Positions 1-5,498 of a stretch of 47,524 nt of DNA are shown piece after piece. This DNA is from a virus, in the IMG/VR virus record IMGVR_UViG_3300020159_002420, positions 1 to 47,524 of that record. One strand, written 5' to 3'. Within the stretch, counting starts at the first letter, position 1, and every line of letters begins with the position of its first letter. The notes under the pieces were generated by a model. It was not told the DNA's origin. It worked only from the letters and a program-made list of their open reading frames with translations, and made no database searches. The position numbers were made by a program, and so were the translations under genes.

Positions 1-75
1 ATGTTTGCCTACAATAACAAGAGAGAAGATGGCATAGCGTATCTTGGATACTTCAATGACGGGGTAGTAGAATAA
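1..75 (+). CDS. C-terminal part or short ORF, unknown
   Basis: An open frame runs from the first base to a TAA at 73-75 (24 residues). The window starts exactly on an ATG, so this may be the tail of a longer gene cut by the window edge or a complete tiny ORF. No promoter can be seen. No domain recognised. Confidence 0.4.
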   Translation: MFAYNNKREDGIAYLGYFNDGVVE

Positions 76-93
76 TAATCCAGAAAACACAAT

Positions 94-270
94 ATGAATA
101 TATCAGAATTAAGAACAAAAGCAATAGATATTATTAAAACATCACCGGATATAAAATCAGAGATACAGGATATATTTTCATTGGCTGTGTCGGAGATAGA
201 GGATGGTGGGTCGGAAGCGCACGAATGTATGTTGGCGTATAATGATATGTTGGAAATAAAACACGCATAA
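94..270 (+). CDS. small hypothetical protein (58 aa)
   Basis: The ORF begins MNISELRTKAIDIIK and ends in IKHA. It starts 18 nt after the previous stop, behind an A-rich leader, and has no promoter of its own, so it is probably co-transcribed with the upstream ORF. It is amphipathic and helical. No family recognised. Confidence 0.6.
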   Translation: MNISELRTKAIDIIKTSPDIKSEIQDIFSLAVSEIEDGGSEAHECMLAYNDMLEIKHA

Positions 271-290
271 ACAGCGCATATAGGTTGTTT

Positions 291-316
291 TTGTCAAATT
301 CTTTAACGTACATTTA
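291..316 (+). promoter_or_regulatory. early-type promoter
   Basis: TTGTCAA at 291-297 and TACATTTA at 309-316 (18 nt start to start). It lies 22 nt upstream of the ATG at 339. Confidence 0.75.
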
Positions 317-338
317 ATATAAATAAAAAATAAAGGTT

Positions 339-662
339 ATGCTATTAAACAAACAAGACATTGAACTTCTTAAAGAGTTCGCCAATGAATATGATTGTGA
401 ATTAAGAACCGGCTATTCGGGTCGAGGCATGTATGGCAAATCATGTATAGGATTTGTAACAGATTTATCATCGTTTAGCCTTGGATTAGAATTGGCTTTA
501 TTCTTAAACCGTGAAGATAGGACAGAAATGGTAGATGCGTTTTCACAAACACGTGTTAATGAAGACAGTATGGGATTAAGTAGTATAATTTATTTCCCGT
601 CAATACAAGCAGAAGAACAAGACGAGGACGATGAAGACGAATATGACGAGGACGACGAATAA
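339..662 (+). CDS. hypothetical protein with polyacidic tail (107 aa)
   Basis: The N-terminal ~90 residues look like a compact alpha/beta domain. The last 15 residues are almost all Asp/Glu (DEDDEDEYDEDDE). The gene has its own early promoter and an A-rich leader. Polyacidic tails occur in phage DNA mimics and inhibitor proteins, but nothing else here supports such a role. Function unknown. Confidence 0.75.
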   Translation: MLLNKQDIELLKEFANEYDCELRTGYSGRGMYGKSCIGFVTDLSSFSLGLELALFLNREDRTEMVDAFSQTRVNEDSMGLSSIIYFPSIQAEEQDEDDEDEYDEDDE

Positions 663-880
663 ATAAATAATCCAGAAATAAAATAATAAGTAAGGTGCGT
701 AAAATAACGCGTAATGGACGTATTTTCTGCGCTGAAGTTGAGAGTCAACAGAGGTAACGTAATGTGGAGAACGTTAAGATAATGTTGGTAAAGCGTTGTT
801 TTTGTAGAGGATAGGTATAGTGGAATGGATGAAGATGGTGTGGTGTATGTGGAACGGAGTAAAGACGAATATGTAATGTT

Positions 881-944
881 ATGTGTTAGCCCCGGGACTT
901 TGCTGCACACAGCACAACACAGCTAAACTCCCCACATTTTTTTT
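881..944 (+). terminator. intrinsic terminator, long branched hairpin
   Basis: ATGTG/CACAT and TTAGC/GCTAA arms enclose an inner TGCTG/CAGCA stem-loop, followed by a run of eight T. Confidence 0.5.
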
Positions 945-972
945 GTCCATTTTTTTTGTTTTTAAAATTTTT

Positions 973-998
973 TTGTCAAGTTTTTTTGCGTACATTTA
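973..998 (+). promoter_or_regulatory. early-type promoter
   Basis: TTGTCAA 973-979 and TACATTTA 991-998, 22 nt before the ATG at 1020. Confidence 0.75.
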
Positions 999-1019
999 CC
1001 TTAAATAAAATTAAAAAAT

Positions 1020-1436
1020 ATGAGTTTAGAAATGAAAGCAGTAGTGCTAAACAAACTACAACAATTAACCGGAAACCAAAATTACGGTAAAACATGTTAC
1101 AACGATGTATACGACAAAACCAATGGTGAGTCAGTACGACGACTAAAATGTTGGAACTATAATGGATACAGCCAACGATCGATTAATGCATCTAATTTTA
1201 AACAATTTCAGAACGAAATTGGAGCGTTAAGTAACGATCAATATCGGGTTGAATTAGATCGACTGAAGGGTAGTGATATGTATGACTACATCGTTATTCG
1301 TATTATTACATTAGTTGTAGAAGCGCCTAAAGTAGATACAACTCCGGTTATTAATGTTTTTACTCCAGCTAATATGTACAAAATGGTTATGGCATATTTT
1401 AGTAAAGATATTAAAACAAATTTAATCACATATTAA
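1020..1436 (+). CDS. hypothetical early protein (138 aa)
   Basis: Transcribed alone from its own promoter and closed by a strong hairpin at 1450-1489. The protein is mixed alpha/beta with no Cys cluster, membrane segment or recognisable motif. N-terminus MSLEMKAVVLNKLQQLTG. The first ATG after the leader is the natural start. Function unknown. Confidence 0.75.
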   Translation: MSLEMKAVVLNKLQQLTGNQNYGKTCYNDVYDKTNGESVRRLKCWNYNGYSQRSINASNFKQFQNEIGALSNDQYRVELDRLKGSDMYDYIVIRIITLVVEAPKVDTTPVINVFTPANMYKMVMAYFSKDIKTNLITY

Positions 1437-1449
1437 CCTATAGAACAAG

Positions 1450-1489
1450 AACAAAACGAATCATTGCGAAAGCAGTGGTTCGCTTTGTT
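1450..1489 (+). terminator. intrinsic terminator
   Basis: AACAAAACGAATCA (1450-1463) pairs with TGGTTCGCTTTGTT (1476-1489): 13 pairs with one A-C mismatch, 12-nt loop. The T-rich 3' side leads straight into the next promoter. Confidence 0.6.
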
Positions 1490-1492
1490 GTC

Positions 1493-1518
1493 TTGTCACT
1501 TTTTTTAACGTACATTTA
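1493..1518 (+). promoter_or_regulatory. early-type promoter without a downstream ORF
   Basis: TTGTCA 1493-1498 and TACATTTA 1511-1518 at the standard spacing. The next ~130 nt contain no ORF, so it probably drives a small RNA. Confidence 0.6.
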
Positions 1519-1521
1519 TAT

Positions 1522-1640
1522 AGGGGAAGTCTACTCAGCTTAAAGAAAAAAAATCTAAAGTAGCCTACCTCTGATCTCTTCACGCATTTCATAGCGCGCC
1601 CGTCTTATTGACATATAAATTTAAACTTTTTTGTTGACCA
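1522..1640 (+). ncRNA. candidate small RNA
   Basis: This follows a canonical promoter and contains no ORF. AGGGGAAGTCTACT (1522-1535) folds with AGTAGCCTACCTCT (1559-1572) around an A-rich loop, with two internal mismatches. A T-rich tract near 1628-1634 may end the transcript. No Rfam-like family recognised; the 3' end is a guess. Confidence 0.35.
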
Positions 1641-1654
1641 AACAAATAATTTTG

Positions 1655-1680
1655 TTGTCAACGTTTTCACCGTACATTTA
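1655..1680 (+). promoter_or_regulatory. early-type promoter, start codon unusually close
   Basis: TTGTCAA 1655-1661 and TACATTTA 1673-1680. The first in-frame ATG (1685) lies only 4 nt after the -7 box. Confidence 0.7.
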
Positions 1681-1684
1681 ATAC

Positions 1685-2200
1685 ATGATAATAATAAATA
1701 GAGAATGGAAAAGCGGTGATGCATTTGGAGGCGTTATGACCAAAGCATACGCCGACATCGAAGCGCAATACCTTAATTTTAAACCCGGTATTCGAGTATT
1801 ACCCGCTGAATCGTACGACGAACCGTCGACGCCGTTTTATCTTAAAGCAAGATATGAGGCAGGAGAGAAAGCTAGTTTTCCGGATGGTGGATTTGAAGTT
1901 TATGGTCAAGCAAATGAGATACGATCGTTTGATTTAGATCAAGTTATTGTTCATCCGTACGAATTAAATCAGATGAAATTTTTTACCAAACAAATTACGG
2001 TAGAGAAAAAAATACAAGTATCTGATCCGAATGCTCCGAAACGAGGAAGAGGACGTCCGCCAAAAGAAGGAGATAAAAAGCCAAAAGCTGAATATGTTTC
2101 AACCGGACGTAAACGTGGTCGTCCGTCAACAGGCGCTGTTAAGAAACAGTATGTACCAACAGGTAAGCCAAGAGGTAGAGCTAAAAAAGTGTCAGAATAA
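1685..2200 (+). CDS. AT-hook DNA-binding protein (171 aa)
   Basis: The N-terminal ~115 residues form an unrecognised domain. The C-terminal ~55 residues carry three Arg-Gly hooks: KRGRGRPPK, RKRGRPST and KPRGRAKK, embedded in repeated YVSTG/YVPTG linkers. AT-hooks insert RGR into the minor groove of AT-rich DNA, so a role in binding phage or host DNA is likely. If 1685 is the start, the mRNA is nearly leaderless. An alternative ATG at 1736 follows GGAGG at a 4-nt gap and would give 154 residues. Confidence 0.75.
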   Translation: MIIINREWKSGDAFGGVMTKAYADIEAQYLNFKPGIRVLPAESYDEPSTPFYLKARYEAGEKASFPDGGFEVYGQANEIRSFDLDQVIVHPYELNQMKFFTKQITVEKKIQVSDPNAPKRGRGRPPKEGDKKPKAEYVSTGRKRGRPSTGAVKKQYVPTGKPRGRAKKVSE

Positions 2201-2214
2201 TTTCATTACATTTA
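2189..2214 (+). promoter_or_regulatory. early-type promoter overlapping upstream gene end
   Basis: GTGTCAG 2189-2195 lies inside the last codons of the AT-hook gene, with TACATTTA at 2207-2214. Confidence 0.6.
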
Positions 2215-2232
2215 CATCAAATAAAAAAAAAT

Positions 2233-2478
2233 ATGAAACAATTTAAAAAAGGCGTTTACGGATTTGTCTATGATTCATGTTATGGTGAGGTTACTCACAT
2301 ATATGAGTGTAAGTTATCTAGAAATGAAGCACGTATTATTAGTGATTCACTTCCTAAAAATCATACATTATTTACCGAGTTAGATAATAACTTAAATGAA
2401 TTCTTTGATTTTACATCAAAAGAACAATTGATGAATGATACGGAAGGATTAAATGAAGTATTTGAGTGGATTGATTAA
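2233..2478 (+). CDS. small acidic hypothetical protein (81 aa)
   Basis: A compact protein starting MKQFKKGVYGFVYDS and ending in an acidic helix (NEVFEWID). Its promoter overlaps the preceding gene, and an A-rich leader precedes the ATG. No family recognised. Confidence 0.7.
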   Translation: MKQFKKGVYGFVYDSCYGEVTHIYECKLSRNEARIISDSLPKNHTLFTELDNNLNEFFDFTSKEQLMNDTEGLNEVFEWID

Positions 2479-2486
2479 AACGCAAA

Positions 2487-2512
2487 ATGTCAAAATAAAA
2501 GTCGTACGTTTA
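2487..2512 (+). promoter_or_regulatory. early-type promoter
   Basis: ATGTCAA 2487-2493 and TACGTTTA 2505-2512. The leader to the ATG at 2564 is longer than usual (51 nt). Confidence 0.6.
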
Positions 2513-2563
2513 CATCAATGAAGAAATAAAGAAACAAATTTTAAACAATAAAACCCCTTAATT

Positions 2564-2902
2564 ATGAGCTTAACAGCAGCGGCAATCGCCATTACAGACA
2601 TGGATTTAATCCAGAAAATTTACGAAGTATTACCTTCGAATTTACAAGAACAAATCAAAAATGCTTATCCTGACATTTTTGGAGAAGAAAAAACCGTTGG
2701 AGTAGGTCAACGTTACGAAAACACTGATGGAGATGAGTTTATTCTTGCTCACGAACATGGTCATGTTGCTTTGGTTAGTCTACAAGATGGTAGTATCTTG
2801 AACACAGTGAAAGTAGGAAATGTAAATCGTCTTACAGAAGATGAAATTGAAGAAGTTTTTAATGACCTCAGTGATTGGGAGTTAGTTGATGAGGGGTGTT
2901 AA
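2564..2902 (+). CDS. hypothetical early protein (112 aa)
   Basis: The N-terminal helix (MSLTAAAIAITDMDL) is followed by a beta-rich middle (residues ~45-85) and an acidic C-terminus. The stop codon lies inside the loop of the terminator hairpin that follows. Function unknown. Confidence 0.7.
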   Translation: MSLTAAAIAITDMDLIQKIYEVLPSNLQEQIKNAYPDIFGEEKTVGVGQRYENTDGDEFILAHEHGHVALVSLQDGSILNTVKVGNVNRLTEDEIEEVFNDLSDWELVDEGC

Positions 2903-2924
2903 AAACCCCTCCCCTAAAAAGGGG
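2891..2924 (+). terminator. tandem terminator hairpins overlapping the stop codon
   Basis: GAGGGGT (2891-2897) pairs with ACCCCTC (2905-2911), and the TAA stop lies in the loop. A second hairpin, CCCC-TAAAAA-GGGG (2911-2924), competes for the same C-run, and a T-run follows at 2936-2941. Confidence 0.65.
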
Positions 2925-2940
2925 ATAAATTAAAATTTTT

Positions 2941-2966
2941 TAGTCAAAACAAAACACGTACATTTA
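2941..2966 (+). promoter_or_regulatory. early-type promoter
   Basis: TAGTCAA 2941-2947 and TACATTTA 2959-2966. Confidence 0.75.
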
Positions 2967-2999
2967 ATTAATAATAAAAAATAAAAACAAATAAAGGTT

Positions 3000-3257
3000 A
3001 TGCCACACACACAAACAACAACAGTAAAAGCACGTCCAGGACGTCCATCAAACCCAAACTCTAATCGCCAAGTGCAATTAGCAGAACGAGCAGCACGTAT
3101 TGCAGCCGGAGGTTCAGCGAGTAAAGGTCGACCGACCAATCAATCATCAGCACGCCAAATGAAATTGGCTGAGCGAGCAGCGCTTATTGCAGCCGGTGTT
3201 ATGATTAAAAGAGGACGCAAACCAATGCCTAAGGCAGAAGAGACACCAGCTGAATAG
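3000..3257 (+). CDS. tandem-repeat AT-hook-like protein (85 aa)
   Basis: Two copies of a ~30-residue module, GRP-x(7)-RQ-x2-LAERAA-x-IAAG, occupy residues ~13-72, followed by a third basic hook (KRGRKPMP). The hooks (RPGRPSN, SKGRPTN) resemble AT-hooks, and the LAERAA segments should be helical. The protein is strongly basic until a short acidic tail. It probably binds DNA. The TAG stop sits in the loop of the terminator. It shares the GRP-hook theme, but no other similarity, with the protein at 1685. Confidence 0.75.
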   Translation: MPHTQTTTVKARPGRPSNPNSNRQVQLAERAARIAAGGSASKGRPTNQSSARQMKLAERAALIAAGVMIKRGRKPMPKAEETPAE

Positions 3258-3269
3258 CTGGTGTTTTTT
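3243..3269 (+). terminator. intrinsic terminator containing the stop codon
   Basis: ACACCAGCT (3243-3251) and AGCTGGTGT (3256-3264) form a perfect 9-bp stem with a 4-nt loop, followed by T6 that merges into the next -33 box. Confidence 0.85.
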
Positions 3270-3294
3270 CGTCAATAGTTTTTTCGTAAATTTA
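3269..3294 (+). promoter_or_regulatory. early-type promoter for tRNA-like RNA
   Basis: TCGTCAA 3269-3275 and TAAATTTA 3287-3294. The tRNA-like acceptor begins 13 nt further on. Confidence 0.65.
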
Positions 3295-3306
3295 TCTTAA
3301 ATAAAA

Positions 3307-3486
3307 AGTCAGGTGGCGGAATGTTATCAACCCCGTTCTAGATGTAAAAATAATGTGGTTAGAATCCACTACGGGGTCAATGTTAACTTGGTAGACGCTA
3401 ATGAACACAGCCCAATATGGCCTTCACCAGTGGTAATAATAAAAGATAAAATACCACACATACAGGTTCGATTCCTGTCCTGGCTA
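3307..3486 (+). tRNA. Leu-tRNA-like RNA, aberrant, with 68-nt insert in the D loop
   Basis: The acceptor AGTCAGG (3307-3313) pairs with CCTGGCT (3479-3485), followed by discriminator A. The class-II Leu-type D arm (TGGCGGAATG...GTAGACGC) is split by an insert at ~3324-3391. The T arm is intact: ACAGG-TTCGATT-CCTGT. A long variable-like arm pairs GTGGTA with TACCAC. The region where an anticodon arm should be is about 30 nt and does not form a standard 5-bp/7-nt stem-loop, so no anticodon can be assigned. CCA is not encoded; a T-run follows at once. It could be a tRNA remnant or a repurposed tRNA mimic. Confidence 0.5.
3324..3391 (+). other. insert in tRNA-like gene that folds as a mini-tRNA-like hairpin
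   Basis: Absent from the copy at 6656. CCCCGT (3331-3336) pairs with ACGGGG (3371-3376). Inside, GTGG-TTAGAAT-CCAC (3355-3369) resembles a T arm. AATGTTA occurs at both edges, like a duplicated target. Confidence 0.45.
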
Positions 3487-3493
3487 CTTTTTT

Positions 3494-3519
3494 TCGTCAA
3501 ATTTTTTTGCGCATATTTA
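3494..3519 (+). promoter_or_regulatory. early-type promoter
   Basis: TCGTCAA 3494-3500 directly abuts the T-run that ends the tRNA-like RNA. The -7 box is CATATTTA, 3512-3519. Confidence 0.6.
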
Positions 3520-3536
3520 TATTAAATATTAAAACA

Positions 3537-3779
3537 ATGGAAAAACAAGAACTTAAACGTATGCAGCAATTAGCAGGTATTATTAAAGAAGAATTAGATT
3601 ACAGTAAAATATCTAACATTGAATTGGAAGATATTTCTATGAGGGATTATCCTGATTTTTCAGACGCATACATTTCATACGCTGATTATGATGGTGTACC
3701 AATGACTGGTGATCAATTAGATGAACTTAATAACGACGGTGATTTTGTATATGACGCTATTATGGACAAACTTTTTTAA
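3537..3779 (+). CDS. small protein with N-terminal RMQQLAGI tag (80 aa)
   Basis: I take the ATG at 3537, not the upstream in-frame ATG at 3507, because 3507 lies inside the promoter. The N-terminus EKQELKRMQQLAGIIKEE matches a tag on several late genes (4021, 41385, 41942), and IKE resembles a T4 prohead-protease site. The rest is acidic, rich in Asp/Tyr (DYPDFSDAYISYADYD). If the tag targets the head, it is odd that this gene has an early promoter. Confidence 0.75.
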   Translation: MEKQELKRMQQLAGIIKEELDYSKISNIELEDISMRDYPDFSDAYISYADYDGVPMTGDQLDELNNDGDFVYDAIMDKLF

Positions 3780-3804
3780 TAATAAATTTTTTTGCGTACG
3801 AGGA

Positions 3805-3830
3805 TAATCAAAAAACATAACGTACATTTA
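3805..3830 (+). promoter_or_regulatory. early-type promoter for small RNA
   Basis: TAATCAA 3805-3811 and TACATTTA 3823-3830. The flanking GTACG...CGTAC is a decayed form of the promoter hairpin seen at 4289. Confidence 0.65.
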
Positions 3831-3833
3831 ATA

Positions 3834-3976
3834 TAATAAATAAACCCACCGCTCCCGGGCGCGGTGATAATAGAGTGAGGGTGAAAGCGCATCACCGATG
3901 CCAATGATGGGAAGTTGGTACACAATGGTGGTAATACAGACCGCCGAGCGTAGGTAAAAGCATCCCTACTTTTTTT
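3834..3976 (+). ncRNA. structured small RNA with own promoter and terminator
   Basis: No ORF, clearly more GC-rich than its surroundings, and four stem-loops in a row: CACCGC/GCGGTG (3847-3866, loop TCCCGGGC); GGTGA/TCACC (3880-3896); GGTGGT/ACCGCC (3927-3945, one G-U, 7-nt loop AATACAG); and terminal GTAGG/CCTAC (3950-3969) followed by T7. It is flanked by a promoter and a T-run that overlaps the next promoter. It is not a normal tRNA, as it has no T loop. No known family recognised. Confidence 0.6.
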
Positions 3977-4001
3977 CGTCAATATTTTTGTTATACATTT
4001 A
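3976..4001 (+). promoter_or_regulatory. early-type promoter
   Basis: TCGTCAA 3976-3982, starting at the last T of the preceding terminator, and TACATTTA 3994-4001. Confidence 0.75.
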
Positions 4002-4020
4002 TCTAAATAAAAATAAAAAC

Positions 4021-4272
4021 ATGGAAAAAACAGTTACGTCAGAATTTAAAAGAATGCAAAAATTAGCAGGTCTTACTGAAGGAAACAAATCAATGTCAAA
4101 TATAGAACAATTTATAAATGATAAAGATTTTATGGAATCTTTTATAGCAAATGCTGAGGAATCTTATGAATATTTTGGAGATTTCAAAAATATGTTTGAT
4201 GTATATGAAGAAGAAGGATTAACTGACGAACAAATAGGAGATTTATTAGAATATTGTGATAAAATGATTTAA
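4021..4272 (+). CDS. small acidic protein with RMQKLAGL tag (83 aa)
   Basis: The start at 4021 follows the leader; the in-frame ATG at 3988 lies in the promoter. The N-terminus VTSEFKRMQKLAGLTEG has the tag followed by LTE-G, which fits the (L/I)xE-(G/A/S) prohead-protease pattern. The remaining ~65 residues are acidic and helical (IEQFINDKDFMESFI, then YEEEGLTDEQIGDLLEY). A second early gene with a head-targeting-like tag. Confidence 0.75.
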   Translation: MEKTVTSEFKRMQKLAGLTEGNKSMSNIEQFINDKDFMESFIANAEESYEYFGDFKNMFDVYEEEGLTDEQIGDLLEYCDKMI

Positions 4273-4288
4273 TAATAAATTTTTTTGC

Positions 4289-4323
4289 GTACGAGGGTGG
4301 TCAAAACCACTCTCGTACATTTA
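4289..4323 (+). promoter_or_regulatory. composite terminator-promoter hairpin
   Basis: The arms GTACGAGGGTGGT (4289-4301) and ACCACTCTCGTAC (4306-4318) form 13 pairs around CAAA. The -33 box TGGTCAA (4298-4304) is the apex. The -7 box TACATTTA (4316-4323) begins in the 3' arm. Confidence 0.75.
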
Positions 4324-4338
4324 TCTAAACAAAAAAAT

Positions 4339-4587
4339 ATGAATAAGAAAAAAACATTAATTGTAAGAATTCTCAATTTAAATGGGACATGGCAGGGTTA
4401 TAAATTAATAACACCACATGCTTATGATAAAGCAACATGGCCTGAACCAGGTAAACAGTTTGATACGTTGAATGAAATAATTGAATTTTATAAATTACAA
4501 AACGTACGTGAGTTGGGTGTAAAATACTCTTACGATAATAAAGATCAAAAATACGGAATTGAAGAATGGGAAGCATATTTACCATAA
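4339..4587 (+). CDS. hypothetical early protein (82 aa)
   Basis: The start at 4339 follows the promoter leader; the longer frame from 4285 would read through the promoter. The protein (MNKKKTLIVRILNLNG...) looks like a small alpha/beta fold with aromatic residues and ends IEEWEAYLP. No family recognised. Confidence 0.75.
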   Translation: MNKKKTLIVRILNLNGTWQGYKLITPHAYDKATWPEPGKQFDTLNEIIEFYKLQNVRELGVKYSYDNKDQKYGIEEWEAYLP

Positions 4588-4588
4588 A

Positions 4589-4614
4589 TAGTCAGAATTA
4601 TTTTCGTACATTTA
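4589..4614 (+). promoter_or_regulatory. early-type promoter
   Basis: TAGTCAG 4589-4595, directly after the upstream stop, and TACATTTA 4607-4614. Confidence 0.75.
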
Positions 4615-4634
4615 TCTAAACAAAAATAAAGGTT

Positions 4635-4850
4635 ATGAACACAAAAATCAAAGTAACAGATTTAAAATCCGGACACTCAATATTCGGTAACAAAGGTACA
4701 GTATGGTCTAACACAGCCCATATATACAAGTCAGGTCAGGGTAATTTATGCGGTACACCAGCATTAAGTAGTAATTGGGCACAAATAGAGAATATGACCC
4801 ATGTTGGTTGTCCAGAATGTTTAGAGAAATATAATGAACAACTTAGTTAA
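4635..4850 (+). CDS. small putative zinc-binding protein (71 aa)
   Basis: A His (HIYKSGQGNLCG) and a Cys near residue 35, plus a C-terminal GCPECLEKYN, give an H-x(n)-C...C-x2-C set typical of small treble-clef or ribbon proteins in phages. The short size and own promoter suggest an early host-directed or regulatory factor, but the role is unknown. Confidence 0.7.
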   Translation: MNTKIKVTDLKSGHSIFGNKGTVWSNTAHIYKSGQGNLCGTPALSSNWAQIENMTHVGCPECLEKYNEQLS

Positions 4851-4857
4851 ACACTAA

Positions 4858-4883
4858 TAGTCAAAATTATTTACGTACATTTA
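4858..4883 (+). promoter_or_regulatory. early-type promoter
   Basis: TAGTCAA 4858-4864 and TACATTTA 4876-4883. Confidence 0.75.
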
Positions 4884-4904
4884 TCTAAACAAAAATATAA
4901 AAAC

Positions 4905-5156
4905 ATGAAAACAAAAGTACAAATTAAATCGATTTTCGAACAAATTAGTGAACAAGTATTTAAAATGAACAACTTAAACGAGGTCAAAACTTACGTTGTA
5001 GATTTTGTTAATAATAAAAATATTAATGAAGTGGACAAACAAAACATTATTACTCAAGTTCAGAATACAAAATCTCTAACTAAATTTCAAACATACATTT
5101 GTAATAGTTTATTAAAGTATGAAGGTATGGGAGTTGGAGTAAAAAAGGAATTGTAA
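4905..5156 (+). CDS. early untagged paralogue of the 41942 protein (83 aa)
   Basis: The protein is all-helical. Its second half aligns with residues ~25-90 of the late gene at 41942: VVDF versus VIDF, then FQTYICNSLLKYEGMGV versus FDRYMANALLKFEKLGL. The early copy lacks the RMQQLAGI tag carried by the late one. Function unknown, but the pair implies the same domain is needed both in the virion and soon after infection. Confidence 0.75.
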   Translation: MKTKVQIKSIFEQISEQVFKMNNLNEVKTYVVDFVNNKNINEVDKQNIITQVQNTKSLTKFQTYICNSLLKYEGMGVGVKKEL

Positions 5157-5162
5157 TTATTT

Positions 5163-5188
5163 TCGTCAACGTTATTTACGTACATTTA
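5163..5188 (+). promoter_or_regulatory. early-type promoter
   Basis: TCGTCAA 5163-5169 and TACATTTA 5181-5188. Confidence 0.75.
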
Positions 5189-5210
5189 TCTAAACAAAAA
5201 AATAAAAAAC

Positions 5211-5435
5211 ATGAACAGAAAAGAAATTACCCCAGACTTTGTTTATCAAACATTTAAAGATTTAGACATCGAGATTCAAGAAGACATTGAATTAGGAAGT
5301 GAGGAGTGGATGGAGATTATATCTCATCTAGTAAGTAAAGATGCTTATAATGACTCTACATTTACAGAAGAGGATAATGCATATATAATGGAATTTAAAG
5401 ATATGTTAGAGTATATTGGTATTATGTTATATTAA
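5211..5435 (+). CDS. small acidic hypothetical protein (74 aa)
   Basis: Helical, acidic protein (DLDIEIQEDIELGSEEWMEI) ending in a hydrophobic segment MLEYIGIMLY. Own promoter; followed by a composite hairpin. No family recognised. Confidence 0.7.
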   Translation: MNRKEITPDFVYQTFKDLDIEIQEDIELGSEEWMEIISHLVSKDAYNDSTFTEEDNAYIMEFKDMLEYIGIMLY

Positions 5436-5443
5436 ACAGACGC

Positions 5444-5478
5444 GTACGAGGGTGGTCAAAACCACTCTCGTACATTTA
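5444..5478 (+). promoter_or_regulatory. composite terminator-promoter hairpin
   Basis: Same 13-bp hairpin as at 4289 (stem-loop 5444-5473). -33 TGGTCAA 5453-5459, -7 TACATTTA 5471-5478. Confidence 0.75.
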
Positions 5479-5498
5479 ACTAAACAAAAATAAAGATT

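Larger units (their letters stand above)
663..1019 (+). other. 357-nt gene-free stretch with long terminator-like hairpin
   Basis: No credible ORF on either strand. The leftward frame 590-910 merely mirrors the acidic codons of the preceding gene. A foldback at 881-936 pairs ATGTGTTAGC with GCTAA and CACAT, and encloses a small TGCTG-CACA-CAGCA hairpin. It ends in eight T (937-944), like an intrinsic terminator. The 200 nt before it could be a 3' UTR or a structured RNA. The end carries the promoter for the next gene. Confidence 0.5.

Noticed and set aside
590-910. Leftward 106-aa ORF
   Set aside because: Antisense of the acidic-tail codons, giving Ser repeats, and runs through a terminator hairpin; no promoter on that strand.
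2031-2246. Rightward 71-aa ORF
   Set aside because: Out-of-frame shadow of the Arg/Lys-rich AT-hook region.
2930-3139. Leftward 69-aa ORF
   Set aside because: Mirror of the AT-hook repeat gene; low-complexity artefact.
3313-3525. Rightward 70-aa ORF
   Set aside because: Lies across the tRNA-like RNA; not coding.
3834-3976. tRNA or tmRNA
   Set aside because: No T-loop TTCRANY and no acceptor-like long-range pairing.
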